The notes beneath the pieces were generated by a model. The model ran no database searches and was not told the DNA's origin. It saw only the letters and a program-made list of their open reading frames with translations. Both the position numbers and the translations under genes were made by a program. From Arthrobacter sp. Bi26 (GTDB taxonomy: Bacteria > Actinomycetota > Actinomycetes > Actinomycetales > Micrococcaceae), in the NCBI RefSeq assembly GCF_918697925.1, contig NZ_CAKKMF010000018.1, forward strand, positions 1-64,000: DNA of 64,000 bases. The letters run 5' to 3'. Below are positions 51,007 to 60,103 of the stretch, one piece after another. The stretch's first letter is position 1; each line of letters starts with the position of its first letter.

Positions 51007-52119
51007 CTAAAGCGCTGCCCGCTGCAGCGAGCGCGCGGCATCGATTGTGGCCTGGCCCAGCACGCGGCTGCCCTGGTAGAGCACCACGGTCTGGCCGGGA
51101 GCCACGCCGCGCAGCGGCTCGGTGAGGGTGACCACAAGCTCGTCCCCCGCCATGTGGGCGCGGGCCGGGACGGGGTCGCCGTGGGCACGGACCTGGGCGT
51201 AGCAGTCGAACTCCTCGCCAGTGGCCACTTCGGCGATGGGCAGCCCCGCCCAGGAGACCTTGATGCCGCGGATTTCGTCGATGGCGAGCAGCGCCTCCGG
51301 GCCCACGACCACCTTGTTTTCCTTGGGCCGGATCTCCAGCACGAACCGTGGCTTGCCGTCCGCGGCCGGGGTGCCCAGCTTCAGGCCCCGGCGCTGGCCC
51401 ACGGTGAACGCGTTGGCGCCCGGGTGCTCGCCGACCTTCGCCCCGGACTCGTCCACGATGTCGCCCGTGGTCATTTCGATCTTCTCGGCGAGCCAGCCGG
51501 CGGTGTCGCCGTCGGGGATGAAACAGATGTCGTGGCTGTCGGGCTTGTTCGCCACCGAGAGGCCGCGGCGCTCCGCCTCCGCGCGCACCTCGGCTTTGGA
51601 CGGCGTCTCCGCGAGCGGGAACATCGAGTGCTTGAGCTGTTCGTGGGTCAGCACGCCCAGCACATAGCTCTGGTCCTTGGCCCAGTCCGCAGCACGGTGC
51701 AGCTCGGGGTTGCCGTCGGCGTCGGTGATGACCTTGGCGTAGTGGCCGGTGCAGACGGCATCGAAGCCCAGGGCGATGGCCTTCTCCAGCAGGGCGGCGA
51801 ACTTGATGCGCTCGTTGCAGCGCATGCACGGATTGGGAGTGCGGCCGGCGGCGTATTCATCGATGAAATCCTGGACCACATCTTCCTTGAACCGCTCGGA
51901 AAAGTCCCAGACGTAGTAGGGGATCCCGAGGATATCGCAGGCACGCCAGGCGTCACGGGAGTCCTCGATCGTGCAGCAGCCGCGGCTGCCGGTTCGCAGG
52001 GTGCCCGGCATCCGGGACAGCGCGAGGTGGACGCCGACGACGTCGTGCCCCGCCTCGACGGCGCGGGCGGCGGCAACGGCGGAATCAACGCCGCCGCTCA
52101 TTGCTGCAAGAACTCGCAT
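51007..52119 (-). CDS. mnmA: tRNA-specific 2-thiouridylase MnmA
   Basis: 370 residues; thiolates C2 of U34 in tRNA-Lys, Glu and Gln using sulfur from a cysteine desulfurase. PP-loop SGGVDSAV at residues 8-15, catalytic Cys in TPNPCMRC (near 96) and the second Cys in [10 protein letters not shown] (near 200), then [10 protein letters not shown]. Length matches the family. ATG 52119. The cysteine desulfurase is two genes upstream, consistent with direct sulfur transfer as in actinobacteria that lack the Tus relay. Confidence 0.96.
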   Translation of the reverse strand: MRVLAAMSGGVDSAVAAARAVEAGHDVVGVHLALSRMPGTLRTGSRGCCTIEDSRDAWRACDILGIPYYVWDFSERFKEDVVQDFIDEYAAGRTPNPCMRCNERIKFAALLEKAIALGFDAVCTGHYAKVITDADGNPELHRAADWAKDQSYVLGVLTHEQLKHSMFPLAETPSKAEVRAEAERRGLSVANKPDSHDICFIPDGDTAGWLAEKIEMTTGDIVDESGAKVGEHPGANAFTVGQRRGLKLGTPAADGKPRFVLEIRPKENKVVVGPEALLAIDEIRGIKVSWAGLPIAEVATGEEFDCYAQVRAHGDPVPARAHMAGDELVVTLTEPLRGVAPGQTVVLYQGSRVLGQATIDAARSLQRAAL

Positions 52120-52242
52120 ACTGGCTTTCTATAGGGTTCAGGGTGTCGCAGGCACCGGGCTGTGGCTCGCTGAAAGTCCGGGGAAATAGCACAATGCCTG
52201 CGACGCCATTCTATCGCCACGCCGAATCCTCCCCAAAAAGCC

Positions 52243-52271
52243 TTGACGGGGCCGCTTCCCGCTTCTAGCGT
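52243..52271 (+). promoter_or_regulatory. Predicted promoter of the FAD reductase gene
   Basis: TTGACG (52243-52248), 17-base spacer, TAGCGT (52266-52271), 53 bases before the ATG. A sigma-70-like promoter with a good -35 and a moderate -10. Confidence 0.5.
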
Positions 52272-52324
52272 CAGGACTAGCGGTTTTAGAATCGGAAGCG
52301 CGCAGACGCGGGAATCGAGCGGAC

Positions 52325-53563
52325 ATGGCTGTTGAAAACATCGTGATCGTGGGCGGCGGACTGGCCGGTGCCACCGCAGCCAAGACATTGCGGGGGGAGG
52401 GATTCAGCGGCCCGGTGGTGCTGGTGGCCGCCGAGTCCCACCAGCCGTACCTACGCCCGCCGCTGTCCAAGGAGTACCTGCTGGGCAAGGCCGGCGACGA
52501 CGCCCTGCCGGTGGTGCCCGAAGACTGGTACGACGCGAACGACGTCGACCTCCGGCTCGGCGTCCAGGTCACGGCTCTGGACCCGGCTGCCCGGGCCGTG
52601 GTTCTGGACGGCGGCGGGCAGCTGGAGTACGCCTCCCTGCTGCTCGCCACGGGAGCGCGGCCCAGAAGCATCCCCCTGCAAGGCATCGGGCTCGACGGCG
52701 TCAGCACGTTCCGGACGGTGGAGGACAGCCGGCGCCTCCACGCCCGCCTCGCCGACGGCGGCCTGAACGTGGTCATGATCGGGTCCGGCTGGATCGGGAT
52801 GGAACTGGCCGCCGCCGCCAGCACCTACGGAAATTCCGTCACCCTGCTGGGGCTGGAGGAGGTGCCGCTCGGGGCGGCGATCGGCCCGGACCTGGGTGGC
52901 TTCTTCCGCGAGCTGCACGAGGCCCACGGCGTGCGGTTCCGACTTCCGGCGGCCGCTGCCGAGATTCAGGGGCGGTCAGGACGGGTCACCGGGGTGGTCA
53001 CCGACGCAGGCGAGGTCCTGCCCGCCGACGTCGTGGTCATCGCCGTGGGCGTGGTGCCGGAGCTCAGCCTGGCCGAGGCGGCCGGCATCGGGATCCGCAA
53101 CGGCATACTCACCGACGCGTCGCTGCGGACCTCGATGCCCGGGATCTTCGCCGCCGGCGACGTCGCCAATGCCCTGCACCCGTTCACCGGAGAGCACCAC
53201 CGCAGCGAGCACTGGTCCAATGCCCTGGGTGGCGGCAAGGTGGCTGCCAAGGCGATGCTCGGCCTCGACGCCGCACTGGACACCATCCCGTACTTCTACA
53301 CGGACCAGTACGACGTCAGCATGGAGTACTCGGGCTTCCCCACGCTGGTAGGCGGGCCACCGGTCATCCGCGGCTCGCTTGCGGACAAGGAGTTCATTGC
53401 CTTCTGGCAGCGGGGCGGCGAGGTGGTGGCCGGAATGAACGTCAACTGGCCCCGCTCCGCCAAGCCGCAGAAAGCGATCAAGGCGCTGATCAGCGCACGC
53501 ACCCCCGTGAGCCCGGACCTGCTAGCCGATTCCTCGGCACCGCTGGATCAACTCCTGAATTAG
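52325..53563 (+). CDS. FAD-dependent ferredoxin/putidaredoxin reductase-like protein
   Basis: 412-residue flavoprotein of the BphA4/ThcD type, passing electrons from NAD(P)H to a ferredoxin. FAD motif [13 protein letters not shown] (10-22), NAD motif [14 protein letters not shown] (near 155) and GIFAAGDVA (near 276) are present, as is the C-terminal reductase domain ([16 protein letters not shown]). No cysteine pair, so it is not a thioredoxin reductase. It lies on the plus strand between minus-strand mnmA and iscS, overlapping the latter by 4 bases tail to tail. No ferredoxin or P450 gene is adjacent. Confidence 0.9.
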   Translation: MAVENIVIVGGGLAGATAAKTLRGEGFSGPVVLVAAESHQPYLRPPLSKEYLLGKAGDDALPVVPEDWYDANDVDLRLGVQVTALDPAARAVVLDGGGQLEYASLLLATGARPRSIPLQGIGLDGVSTFRTVEDSRRLHARLADGGLNVVMIGSGWIGMELAAAASTYGNSVTLLGLEEVPLGAAIGPDLGGFFRELHEAHGVRFRLPAAAAEIQGRSGRVTGVVTDAGEVLPADVVVIAVGVVPELSLAEAAGIGIRNGILTDASLRTSMPGIFAAGDVANALHPFTGEHHRSEHWSNALGGGKVAAKAMLGLDAALDTIPYFYTDQYDVSMEYSGFPTLVGGPPVIRGSLADKEFIAFWQRGGEVVAGMNVNWPRSAKPQKAIKALISARTPVSPDLLADSSAPLDQLLN

Positions 53564-54801
53564 CTCCCCGCGGAAGCCTGACGGGCAGATTCACGGGCCA
53601 CCGTTCCCGCGGTCTGGATGCTGGACTCATGCCCGGCCATGCCGGCCTGGCGGGCCCGCGCGTAGGCGCCCGGCAGTGCGGCGAGCAGGGCATCGACGTC
53701 GGCGTCGGTCGAGGAATGCCCCAGCGTGAAACGCTGCGCACCCCTCGCCGTGTCCTCATCCAGGCCCATGGCCAGCAGCACATGTGAGGGCCTCGGAACA
53801 CCTGCAGTGCAGGCGGAGCCCGTGGAGGATTCGACGCCGGCGAGGTCCAGCAGGAACAGCAGCGAGTCTCCCTCGCAGCCGGGGAACGTGAAATGCGCGT
53901 TGCCTGGCAACCTCCCGGGGCCCGGGGCGCCCCGGAGCACGGCTTCGGGGACGGCCTCATGGACGCCGTCGATCAGCCGGTCCCGAAGGGCCGCGATCCT
54001 GGCGGCCTCCTCGGGGAGTTTCGCGGCGGCTGCCTCGGCGGCCGCGGCAAAGGCGGCGATCGACGCAGTGTCCAGGGTCCCTGAGCGGACGTCGCGTTCC
54101 TGGCCGCCGCCATGCTGGACCGGTGTCAGCTTCACCGCCCGGCCCAGGATGAGTGCGCCGACGCCAACCGGTCCCCCGATCTTGTGCCCGGAGACGGACA
54201 TCGCGTCCAGGCCCGTCCCGCGGAAGTCAACGGGTATGGAGCCGAAAGCCTGGACAGCGTCGGAGTGGACGGGCACGCCGGCAGCGTGGGCCAGTTCCAC
54301 AACGCGGGCGACGGGCTGGATGGTGCCGACCTCGTTGTTGGCCCACATGACGGTCACCAGGGCGATCGACGCCGGATCCCGGGACAGCTCGGCCTCGAGC
54401 ACCGCCAGGTCCACGAGGCCCTCGGCGTCCACCGGGAGCCAACAGACCTCGGCACCTTCATGCCGTTCGAGCCATTCGACGGTGTCCAGCACCGCGTGAT
54501 GTTCGACGGCGGAACACAGGATGCGGGTACGCGCAGGGTCCTCGGCGCGCCGCGCCCAGTACAGGCCCTTGACTGCAAGGTTGTCCGCCTCGGTCCCGCC
54601 GGAGGTAAAGATGACTTCCGAGGGATGGGCACCGGCGGCCGCCGCCAGCACTTCCCTCGCGTCCTCTACGGAGCGCCGGGCACGGCGGCCCGATCCGTGC
54701 AGCGAGGAAGGGTTGCCGGTCCGGGCCAGTTCGCGCGTCAGTGCAGCCAGCGCCTCCGGGGCGAGGGTGGTGGTGGCGGCGTGGTCGAGGTATACAGGCA
54801 C
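53560..54801 (-). CDS. iscS: Cysteine desulfurase (NifS/IscS-like)
   Basis: PLP enzyme of 413 residues that takes sulfur from cysteine for tRNA thiolation or Fe-S clusters. Signatures: [40 protein letters not shown], the PLP lysine in [12 protein letters not shown] (near 205) and catalytic Cys in [16 protein letters not shown] (near 328). It has a 30-residue tail after the usual end. Its neighbour mnmA suggests that tRNA 2-thiolation is the main use; no iscU or suf genes are in the window. Confidence 0.94.
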   Translation of the reverse strand: MPVYLDHAATTTLAPEALAALTRELARTGNPSSLHGSGRRARRSVEDAREVLAAAAGAHPSEVIFTSGGTEADNLAVKGLYWARRAEDPARTRILCSAVEHHAVLDTVEWLERHEGAEVCWLPVDAEGLVDLAVLEAELSRDPASIALVTVMWANNEVGTIQPVARVVELAHAAGVPVHSDAVQAFGSIPVDFRGTGLDAMSVSGHKIGGPVGVGALILGRAVKLTPVQHGGGQERDVRSGTLDTASIAAFAAAAEAAAAKLPEEAARIAALRDRLIDGVHEAVPEAVLRGAPGPGRLPGNAHFTFPGCEGDSLLFLLDLAGVESSTGSACTAGVPRPSHVLLAMGLDEDTARGAQRFTLGHSSTDADVDALLAALPGAYARARQAGMAGHESSIQTAGTVARESARQASAGS

Positions 54802-54895
54802 AGCCCAATTCTACCTGCGGTGGCGCCTGCGCCCCCCTCGGCGGCGCTGGGCGAAGACGCCGGGGAAGGGCGCGGGGCTGGTGTACATTCAAGCG

Positions 54896-55801
54896 GTGAA
54901 ATCGCCCCTCTACCTTGTGCTGGCCACCTTGTTCTGGTCCGGCAATTACGTCGTCGGACAGGCCGCCGTCGCCTCCATGACGCCGCTGGAGCTGACCTTC
55001 TGGCGCTGGAGCCTGGCCGCCGTGCCGCTGCTGCTCCTGGCCCACTTCGTTGAGAAACCGGACTGGCGCGCGGTGCTGCGCCGCTGGCCCGTGCTCCTGG
55101 CGCTGAGCGTCCTGGGCATGAGCGGCTACACGCTGCTGCTCTACAGCGCGCTCGGATACACGTCCGCGATGAACGCCTCCCTCATTACGGCGGCCAACCC
55201 GGCCCTGATTGTGGTCATGGCGATCGTCCTGCTCGGCGAGAGGACCACCCGATTGGGCTGGCTCGGCATCTGTCTTGGCCTGCTGGGTGTGCTGCTCGTC
55301 CTGACCCAGGGTGAGCTGGCACGCGTGTTCAGCCTCTCCATCAATACCGGCGAACTCCTGATGACCGGTGCGATCATCGTCTGGGGCTTCTACACAATCA
55401 TTGCCCGCCGGCTGAAGGTGCCGGCCATCTCCGCCACGGCCGTACAGGTGGCGATTGCGACCGTGACGCTGGCGCCGTTTGCCCTGGCCATGAACGTCCA
55501 GTTCCCCGACACCGCGGGCGAAGGCTGGTCACTGGCGTACATCGCCCTGTTCCCCTCCCTTGGTTCCTACCTCCTCTGGAACCTGGCGCTGAGGACCACG
55601 CCGCCGGGGACCGCGGGCAACTACCTCAACCTGATGGTTGTCTTCACGGCGATCATCACCGTGCTGCTGGGGACGCCGCTCACTCCTGTGCAGATCGTCG
55701 GCGGCCTAACGGTGATCGGAGGCGTCCTGCTGACCGGGATCAAGGGCCGGCCCAGGCTCGGAGCGCCGGCCGCCTCAACGGCGGGGGCGCGGGGCCGGTA
55801 G
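54896..55801 (+). CDS. EamA/DMT-family transporter
   Basis: 301-residue membrane protein with ten helices and two EamA repeats: YLVLATLFWSGNYVVGQAAV at the start and TGELLMTGAIIVWGFYTIIA mid-protein, with Pro-Gly-Gly turns (LTPVQIVGGLTVIGGVLL) near the end. DMT transporters export amino acids or metabolites; substrate unknown. GTG 54896 starts it; GTG 54881 in frame would add five residues. Divergent from the desulfurase gene. Confidence 0.9.
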   Translation: MKSPLYLVLATLFWSGNYVVGQAAVASMTPLELTFWRWSLAAVPLLLLAHFVEKPDWRAVLRRWPVLLALSVLGMSGYTLLLYSALGYTSAMNASLITAANPALIVVMAIVLLGERTTRLGWLGICLGLLGVLLVLTQGELARVFSLSINTGELLMTGAIIVWGFYTIIARRLKVPAISATAVQVAIATVTLAPFALAMNVQFPDTAGEGWSLAYIALFPSLGSYLLWNLALRTTPPGTAGNYLNLMVVFTAIITVLLGTPLTPVQIVGGLTVIGGVLLTGIKGRPRLGAPAASTAGARGR

Positions 55802-55875
55802 CCGCGATGCCGGGCGGTCCGGGTCCCACAGGCGGTCCGGCCATGCCGGCAGTACGGCCACGCCAGGCAGCCCTG

Positions 55876-56646
55876 TCATGCAGGCAGGATGCGGGCACAG
55901 CACTGCCCGGGCTGCGCGCTCCCCTGCTCCCTGAGATCTTCGATGGCGAGCGCCTCGATCCGCCCCGGGTCGATCCCCAGGGCCGCGGATGCCCCGCCCA
56001 GGTAGGCCCCGTTCATGGCACAGACCACATCTGCATGCCCGGCGGCGAGGCGATGGAACGGGCAATTCATCAGCACCAGTCCCCCGCCGCCGTCGTCCGC
56101 CGGGCAGTAGCCCTGCCCCGTCAGGAAGTCAGCGAACGGGCCGGCACCTTCGGGCCCGCCGGCGGTTTCCGCATCCCCCGCCACGATGGCCCCTGCCGGC
56201 TCGCGCCCGGGTGCACGGGCTGCCGACTCAGCCGCTGACTGCCCCTTAGCGCGTGCGGCCCGGAGCAGGGCATCCTGCGGCGATCCGCCGTCGCTGGTTG
56301 CAGCTTCGATCGCGGAAACCAGCAACTCGCCGGCGAGATCATAGTGGCGGTCGGGGACGGAGGCCTCCACCTCATCCACGGCGGCCCGGTACAGCTTGGC
56401 GGGCCGGCCCGAACCGGGGCCTTCCCGCCCTCCGAGCTTGCGGAACTCCACGGCCAGCAGCCCGTCTTTCACCAGCCGGTCCAGATGGAACGAGGCTGTG
56501 CTCCGTGCCAGGCCCACCGCCTTGGCGGCGTCGTCCCGGCCGACGGCGTCTGCCGCTGAGGCGACGTAGTCAAACAGCATCCTGCGGCTCTCGTCGCCCA
56601 GGGACGCGACCGCCGCAAGCCTGCGGTTCCACGGAAGTTTGGTCAT
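55876..56646 (-). CDS. ArsR-like regulator with C-terminal cysteines
   Basis: 256 residues, predicted ArsR-type regulator (COG2345 group). A winged HTH occupies the N-terminus: AAKAVGLARSTASFHLDRLVKDGLLAVEFRKLG (in two parts). The C-terminus carries the cysteine pattern NCPFHRLAAGHADVVCAMNG (near 197-213) and ends GQCCARILPA (near 250). SufR, a Fe-S-binding repressor, has a similar CPxH...C...C tail, so a metal or Fe-S cofactor sensing redox state is likely (inference). It is divergent from the DoxX-like gene, with a palindrome over that promoter, consistent with repression. Confidence 0.85.
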   Translation of the reverse strand: MTKLPWNRRLAAVASLGDESRRMLFDYVASAADAVGRDDAAKAVGLARSTASFHLDRLVKDGLLAVEFRKLGGREGPGSGRPAKLYRAAVDEVEASVPDRHYDLAGELLVSAIEAATSDGGSPQDALLRAARAKGQSAAESAARAPGREPAGAIVAGDAETAGGPEGAGPFADFLTGQGYCPADDGGGGLVLMNCPFHRLAAGHADVVCAMNGAYLGGASAALGIDPGRIEALAIEDLREQGSAQPGQCCARILPA

Positions 56647-56677
56647 GGAACAAGAATATCTCTAAAAACAAGAATCA

Positions 56678-56707
56678 TTGCTTAATCCTCCTGCAGCGTT
56701 CTAAAAT
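56678..56707 (+). promoter_or_regulatory. Predicted promoter of the DoxX-like gene
   Basis: TTGCTT (56678-56683), 18-base spacer, TAAAAT (56702-56707), 30 bases before the ATG, inside an AT-rich 90-base gap. Confidence 0.6.
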
Positions 56708-56727
56708 CGAATTATCCATTTTTAGAA
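56699..56727. promoter_or_regulatory. Palindromic operator over the DoxX promoter
   Basis: TTCTAAAA (56699-56706), 13-base spacer, TTTTAGAA (56720-56727). The left arm covers the predicted -10, and the right arm covers the start of the ribosome site (AGAAGGAG). A related half site, CTCTAAAAA, occurs at 56660-56668 near the regulator's own start. The divergent ArsR-like protein is the obvious binder. Confidence 0.65.
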
Positions 56728-56737
56728 GGAGCATGCC

Positions 56738-57175
56738 ATGAAAGTTTCCCCAGCCCTCGCCACTGACGCACAGCAGCTCGCGGCGGACCCGCACCGCCAG
56801 GCATTTCTCTTGTTGCGGACCGTCTTTACGGTTGCGCCCATCCTGTTCGGTCTGGACAAGTTCACGAATCTGCTGACCGACTGGACCATGTACCTGGCCC
56901 CCGTGGTAACCTCGGTAGTCCCGCTGCCGGCCCAGACCATCATGTACATCGTTGGCGTGGTGGAAATCATCGCCGGCGTAATGGTGGCGCTGCGCCCGCG
57001 CTTCGGATCGGCACTCGTGGCCGCCTGGCTGCTGGGCATCATCATCAACCTGATCGTCCTCGGCGGCTTCTATGACGTCGCACTGCGTGATTTCGGACTA
57101 CTCGTGGGCGCCCTGGCACTGAACAGGCTGTCCCCGCGCAAGGCCGCGCAAGGCCGCGCCGGCCACGACGCCTAG
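56738..57175 (+). CDS. DoxX-like membrane protein
   Basis: 145-residue membrane protein with four helices (AFLLLRTVFTVAPILFGLDKF; MYLAPVVTSVVPL; MYIVGVVEIIAGVMVAL; LVAAWLLGIIINLIVLGG), resembling the DoxX superfamily. Some DoxX proteins act with SodA and a thiol-sulfur transferase in redox defence in mycobacteria. AGAAGGAG lies 5 bases before the ATG. It is divergent from an ArsR-like regulator with a candidate operator between them. Its stop codon lies in a 7-bp tandem repeat. Confidence 0.85.
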   Translation: MKVSPALATDAQQLAADPHRQAFLLLRTVFTVAPILFGLDKFTNLLTDWTMYLAPVVTSVVPLPAQTIMYIVGVVEIIAGVMVALRPRFGSALVAAWLLGIIINLIVLGGFYDVALRDFGLLVGALALNRLSPRKAAQGRAGHDA

Positions 57176-57189
57176 CGCCTAGCGCCTAG
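57169..57189 (+). repeat. 7-bp tandem repeat with stops in all frames
   Basis: CGCCTAG occurs three times at 57169-57175, 57176-57182 and 57183-57189. The first TAG is the stop codon of the DoxX-like gene. A period of 7 puts the three TAG codons (57173, 57180, 57187) in three different frames. Confidence 0.92.
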
Positions 57190-57211
57190 GCCAAGCCGCT
57201 ACGCCGGGCCA

Positions 57212-58141
57212 CTACGCGAGAACACAGACGGCCCGCGGAACGACCTCGATGGTCATCGGGAGCGCCCCGATCCGCTCGCCGTCGGCGTAGGCCACGATGT
57301 TGCTGGCCGCCAGTTCCACGGTGCGGACCCGGCGAAGCTGCACGGCGGGGTGGCCCACGTGCTTGCCGGCGAACACTTTCGGGAACACGGCCAGCAACCC
57401 GGTCCGGGACAACCGGCTGACAATGAACAGGTCCAGGCGGCCGTCATCAAGGACGGCCTCCGGGACGATCCTCATCCCGCCGCCGATCGACTGGCCGTTG
57501 GCGACGGAAATCAGCATGGCGTCCTGCTGCCACCGCACGCCGTCGGCCGTCACCGTGTAATTGATGGCCCGGAACGAGGCCAGTTCGCGAAGCATGGCGA
57601 GCTGGTAGCGGATCTTGCCGCGCGGCCAACGCCAGTGGTTGGCCCGCTCATTGACGGCGGCATCGAACCCGGCCGAGACCACGCCCGCGAACCAGCGGGA
57701 GGTTCCTCCAGCGGTGATCCTGCCGGCGTCGATCATCCGGCCGCCGTCGGCCAAAGACTCCAGCACCCGTTCGCAGGCCGCCGGGAGGTTGTGCAGCGGC
57801 AGGCCCAGCGCCCGGGCCGTGTCGTTGCCCGTCCCGGTGGGAATGATGCCCAGCGGAACCCGGCCGCCGTCCCCGGCGCCGGCGCCGGCGCCGGCACGTG
57901 CAGCGGCACCGGCAAGCGCATTGAACCCAAGGTGGACCATGCCGTCGCCGCCCACCATCACGAGGGTGTCCACGCCCGCCTCCAGTGCGTCCTCAACCGC
58001 CTGCGCGAGCCCGGCATAGTTGTCCGCGCACAGCAACAGGACCTCCGCCCCGGCTGCGCGGAAATGCGACGCCGCTTCCTTCCCGGCGTGCCGCGCCCGG
58101 CCAAAGGATGCGCGCGGGTTGACGGCGACGGCGATCAGCAT
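57212..58141 (-). CDS. Diacylglycerol/sphingosine kinase-family lipid kinase
   Basis: 309-residue DAGK catalytic-domain protein (YegS/DgkB class) that phosphorylates a lipid, probably diacylglycerol. Motifs: AVAVNPRASFGRA at the N-terminus, VMVGGDGMVHLGFNAL (near 80; Asp of GGDG is catalytic), IIPTGTGNDTARALGLP (near 118). GGDGMVH differs from the usual GGDGTVNE. An Ala-Gly simple repeat (about 97-106) is encoded by a CCGGCG microsatellite. Length matches the family. Confidence 0.92.
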   Translation of the reverse strand: MLIAVAVNPRASFGRARHAGKEAASHFRAAGAEVLLLCADNYAGLAQAVEDALEAGVDTLVMVGGDGMVHLGFNALAGAAARAGAGAGAGDGGRVPLGIIPTGTGNDTARALGLPLHNLPAACERVLESLADGGRMIDAGRITAGGTSRWFAGVVSAGFDAAVNERANHWRWPRGKIRYQLAMLRELASFRAINYTVTADGVRWQQDAMLISVANGQSIGGGMRIVPEAVLDDGRLDLFIVSRLSRTGLLAVFPKVFAGKHVGHPAVQLRRVRTVELAASNIVAYADGERIGALPMTIEVVPRAVCVLA

Positions 58142-58282
58142 GCGCGCAATTATGCCAGCCGCCGGGAACCATCCCGGTACGCGCGCACGTTATTCCCCCA
58201 GCCGGTTAAACTGGGCCTGCCGGGCGCCCACGAACGGTCCGGCATTCTCAACGCCGGCACCATCGATGAAAAGGATCTCTGT

Positions 58283-59257
58283 TTGACGCAGGGCAGCAGC
58301 TCGCATTACCAGGTCCTCGGGATCCCCGTGACGGCGACGGAGAAGGACATCAAAGTGGCGTACCGCAAGGCCGCCCGGCTCGCGCACCCGGATCACGGCG
58401 GCGATCCCGCAGCGTTCCGGCGTGTCACCCTCGCGTACGAGACACTCATCGACGCAAAGCGCCGCGCGGACTATGACCGCTCCTACGGCAGCGCATATTC
58501 CTCAACCGCCGGCGACGAGGGCGCCCACTTCGACGCCCCGGCCGCAGGCAGCAGGGCCTCCGCCAACGTGCGCCGCCCGAACACGCCGCGGAATACGGCT
58601 GCCGACCCGCCCGTCTATGTGCCCCCGTTCGAGCAGTTTGGCGACGGGACGGCGGTGCCGCTGATTCCCGCCGGTGTAGCCCGACAGCAGGTCCACGGCA
58701 TGCCGCGCAAGCGCGGGATCTTCGGGGCCGAGGCCCGGATCCAACGCGAGATGCGGACTGTGCAGCTCATCAGCAGGCAGATCCTGACCACCATCCCGTC
58801 GGCGCGCCTTGTCAACGGGCTGCAGTCCCCGGCGGACAACAGCCATATCGACCACGCAGTCCTTGCCGGGTACCGGCTCGCAATCATCGGGTCCATGCTG
58901 CTGCCGCCTGGCGCCTACGCGTGGAACGGCAGCACGTTGACACACGGCGGACGCTCCGTCGCCCCGCCCCAACTGGCCCATGTCGTGCGCCGGATGCAGG
59001 ACATTTTTCCCGAGCTCAACGTCACGGGCTGGATTGTTGTCCACAGCACGGACGGCAACCTGCATCAACCGGTCATCGACCGGCACCGCCGCGCACCCGG
59101 CGGCCAGGGCAGCGGGTACGGGGAAGGTTCGGGGCTGGTCGAGGTGGTCAACGCCGCGGGCCTGGCCCGCGGCCTCAAGCAGTTCCTCGGCTCGGGGCCG
59201 GCCCCCAACACCGTCAACGTGCCCGTGCTGGCCCGCCTGCTGCGCGGAATGCACTAG
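58283..59257 (+). CDS. J-domain protein with a NERD-like C-terminal domain
   Basis: 324 residues. The N-terminal J domain (about 5-72) carries the HPD motif (LAHPDHGGDPAAF) that stimulates DnaK ATPase. After a disordered linker, a C-terminal region (about 160-320) reads RLVNGLQSPADN then SHIDHAVLAGYRLAIIGSML, then a WIVVHS strand. This matches the pattern of NERD nuclease-fold domains (IDHxxVxxxGxxVIxxK), but the expected D/E-x-K is replaced by G-S-M, so the fold would be catalytically dead. It is not a full DnaJ (no G/F or zinc-finger region). TTG 58283 has AAAAGGA upstream. Confidence 0.75.
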   Translation: MTQGSSSHYQVLGIPVTATEKDIKVAYRKAARLAHPDHGGDPAAFRRVTLAYETLIDAKRRADYDRSYGSAYSSTAGDEGAHFDAPAAGSRASANVRRPNTPRNTAADPPVYVPPFEQFGDGTAVPLIPAGVARQQVHGMPRKRGIFGAEARIQREMRTVQLISRQILTTIPSARLVNGLQSPADNSHIDHAVLAGYRLAIIGSMLLPPGAYAWNGSTLTHGGRSVAPPQLAHVVRRMQDIFPELNVTGWIVVHSTDGNLHQPVIDRHRRAPGGQGSGYGEGSGLVEVVNAAGLARGLKQFLGSGPAPNTVNVPVLARLLRGMH

Positions 59258-59342
59258 GTTCCGCCGCTGGCCCTCCCCCACGGGGCTCCGGGACGGAGGG
59301 CCCGCGGCACGGCCGACGCCGGCGGCTCGCTAGGATGGAACG

Positions 59343-59810
59343 GTGTTCCGCATCCTCTTCCACACCCCCGAAATCCCCGGCAATACCGGAAACGCCATCA
59401 GGCTTGCCGCCATCACGGGCGCCGAACTGCACCTGGTGGAGCCCCTGGGCTTTGATTTTTCCGACGCCAAGCTCCGGCGGGCGGGCCTGGACTACCACGA
59501 CCTCGCCGTCGTGACCGTCCACCCGGACATCGACGCAGCCTGGGCGGCGCTGGAGCCGGAACGGGTATTTGCCTTCACCTCCGACGGCGAGACCACCTAC
59601 ACAGACATCAGATACCGCGCCGGCGACGTCCTGCTGTTTGGTCCTGAATCCGTGGGTTTGCCCGAGGACATCAAGCACAGCCCCCGGGTGACGTCCCGCG
59701 TCCGCCTGCCGATGCTGCCCTCCCTCCGGTCGCTCAACCTGGCCAACGCGGCGTCCATCGCCGTCTATGAGGCATGGCGCCAGAACGGGTTCGCTGGGGC
59801 CAAGCTGTAG
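59343..59810 (+). CDS. trmL: tRNA (cytidine(34)-2'-O)-methyltransferase
   Basis: 155-residue SPOUT methyltransferase TrmL, which 2'-O-methylates C34/U34 in tRNA-Leu isoacceptors. Start motif RILFHTPEIPGNTGNAIRLA, motif 2 LLFGPESVGLPEDI and motif 3 SLRSLNLANAASIAVYEA form the SAM-binding trefoil knot. GTG 59343. Length is exactly that of the family (about 155-160). Preceded by the J-domain gene. Confidence 0.94.
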   Translation: MFRILFHTPEIPGNTGNAIRLAAITGAELHLVEPLGFDFSDAKLRRAGLDYHDLAVVTVHPDIDAAWAALEPERVFAFTSDGETTYTDIRYRAGDVLLFGPESVGLPEDIKHSPRVTSRVRLPMLPSLRSLNLANAASIAVYEAWRQNGFAGAKL

Positions 59811-59888
59811 CGAGTCCGCCGCGTACGGCCGGTTGAACCGGCGGCTGCCCCCTAGGGAGCCCGCGGGAAAGAATCCCGCAGATCGCGC

Positions 59889-59915
59889 CCATCCGGGTTC
59901 CGGGCTGCGCCGAAT
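59889..59915 (+). promoter_or_regulatory. Candidate SigK-type promoter
   Basis: CCATCC (59889-59894), 15-base spacer, CCGAAT (59910-59915), upstream of sigK with about 180 bases of leader. As I recall, mycobacterial SigK-dependent promoters use CCATCC and CCGAAT. Suggests sigK autoregulation. Other than this, the gap 59811-60103 holds only small hairpins. Confidence 0.45.
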
Positions 59916-60103
59916 CACTTCTGAAGGCGGGCACACGAAACCGTCGACTCAGCGTTTTGGGAGAAGCGGAAGGGAGCGAGGAGAGGCGGGTGAGAACAGT
60001 ACATCTGTATAGACACCCCGCCCGGGAGGCAGGGGCCGGCCTCCCGCCGCATGCAGCACGCCTTGGCCCTCTTGCGCCGCTGGGCGCCTTATGCTTGGGA
60101 GTG

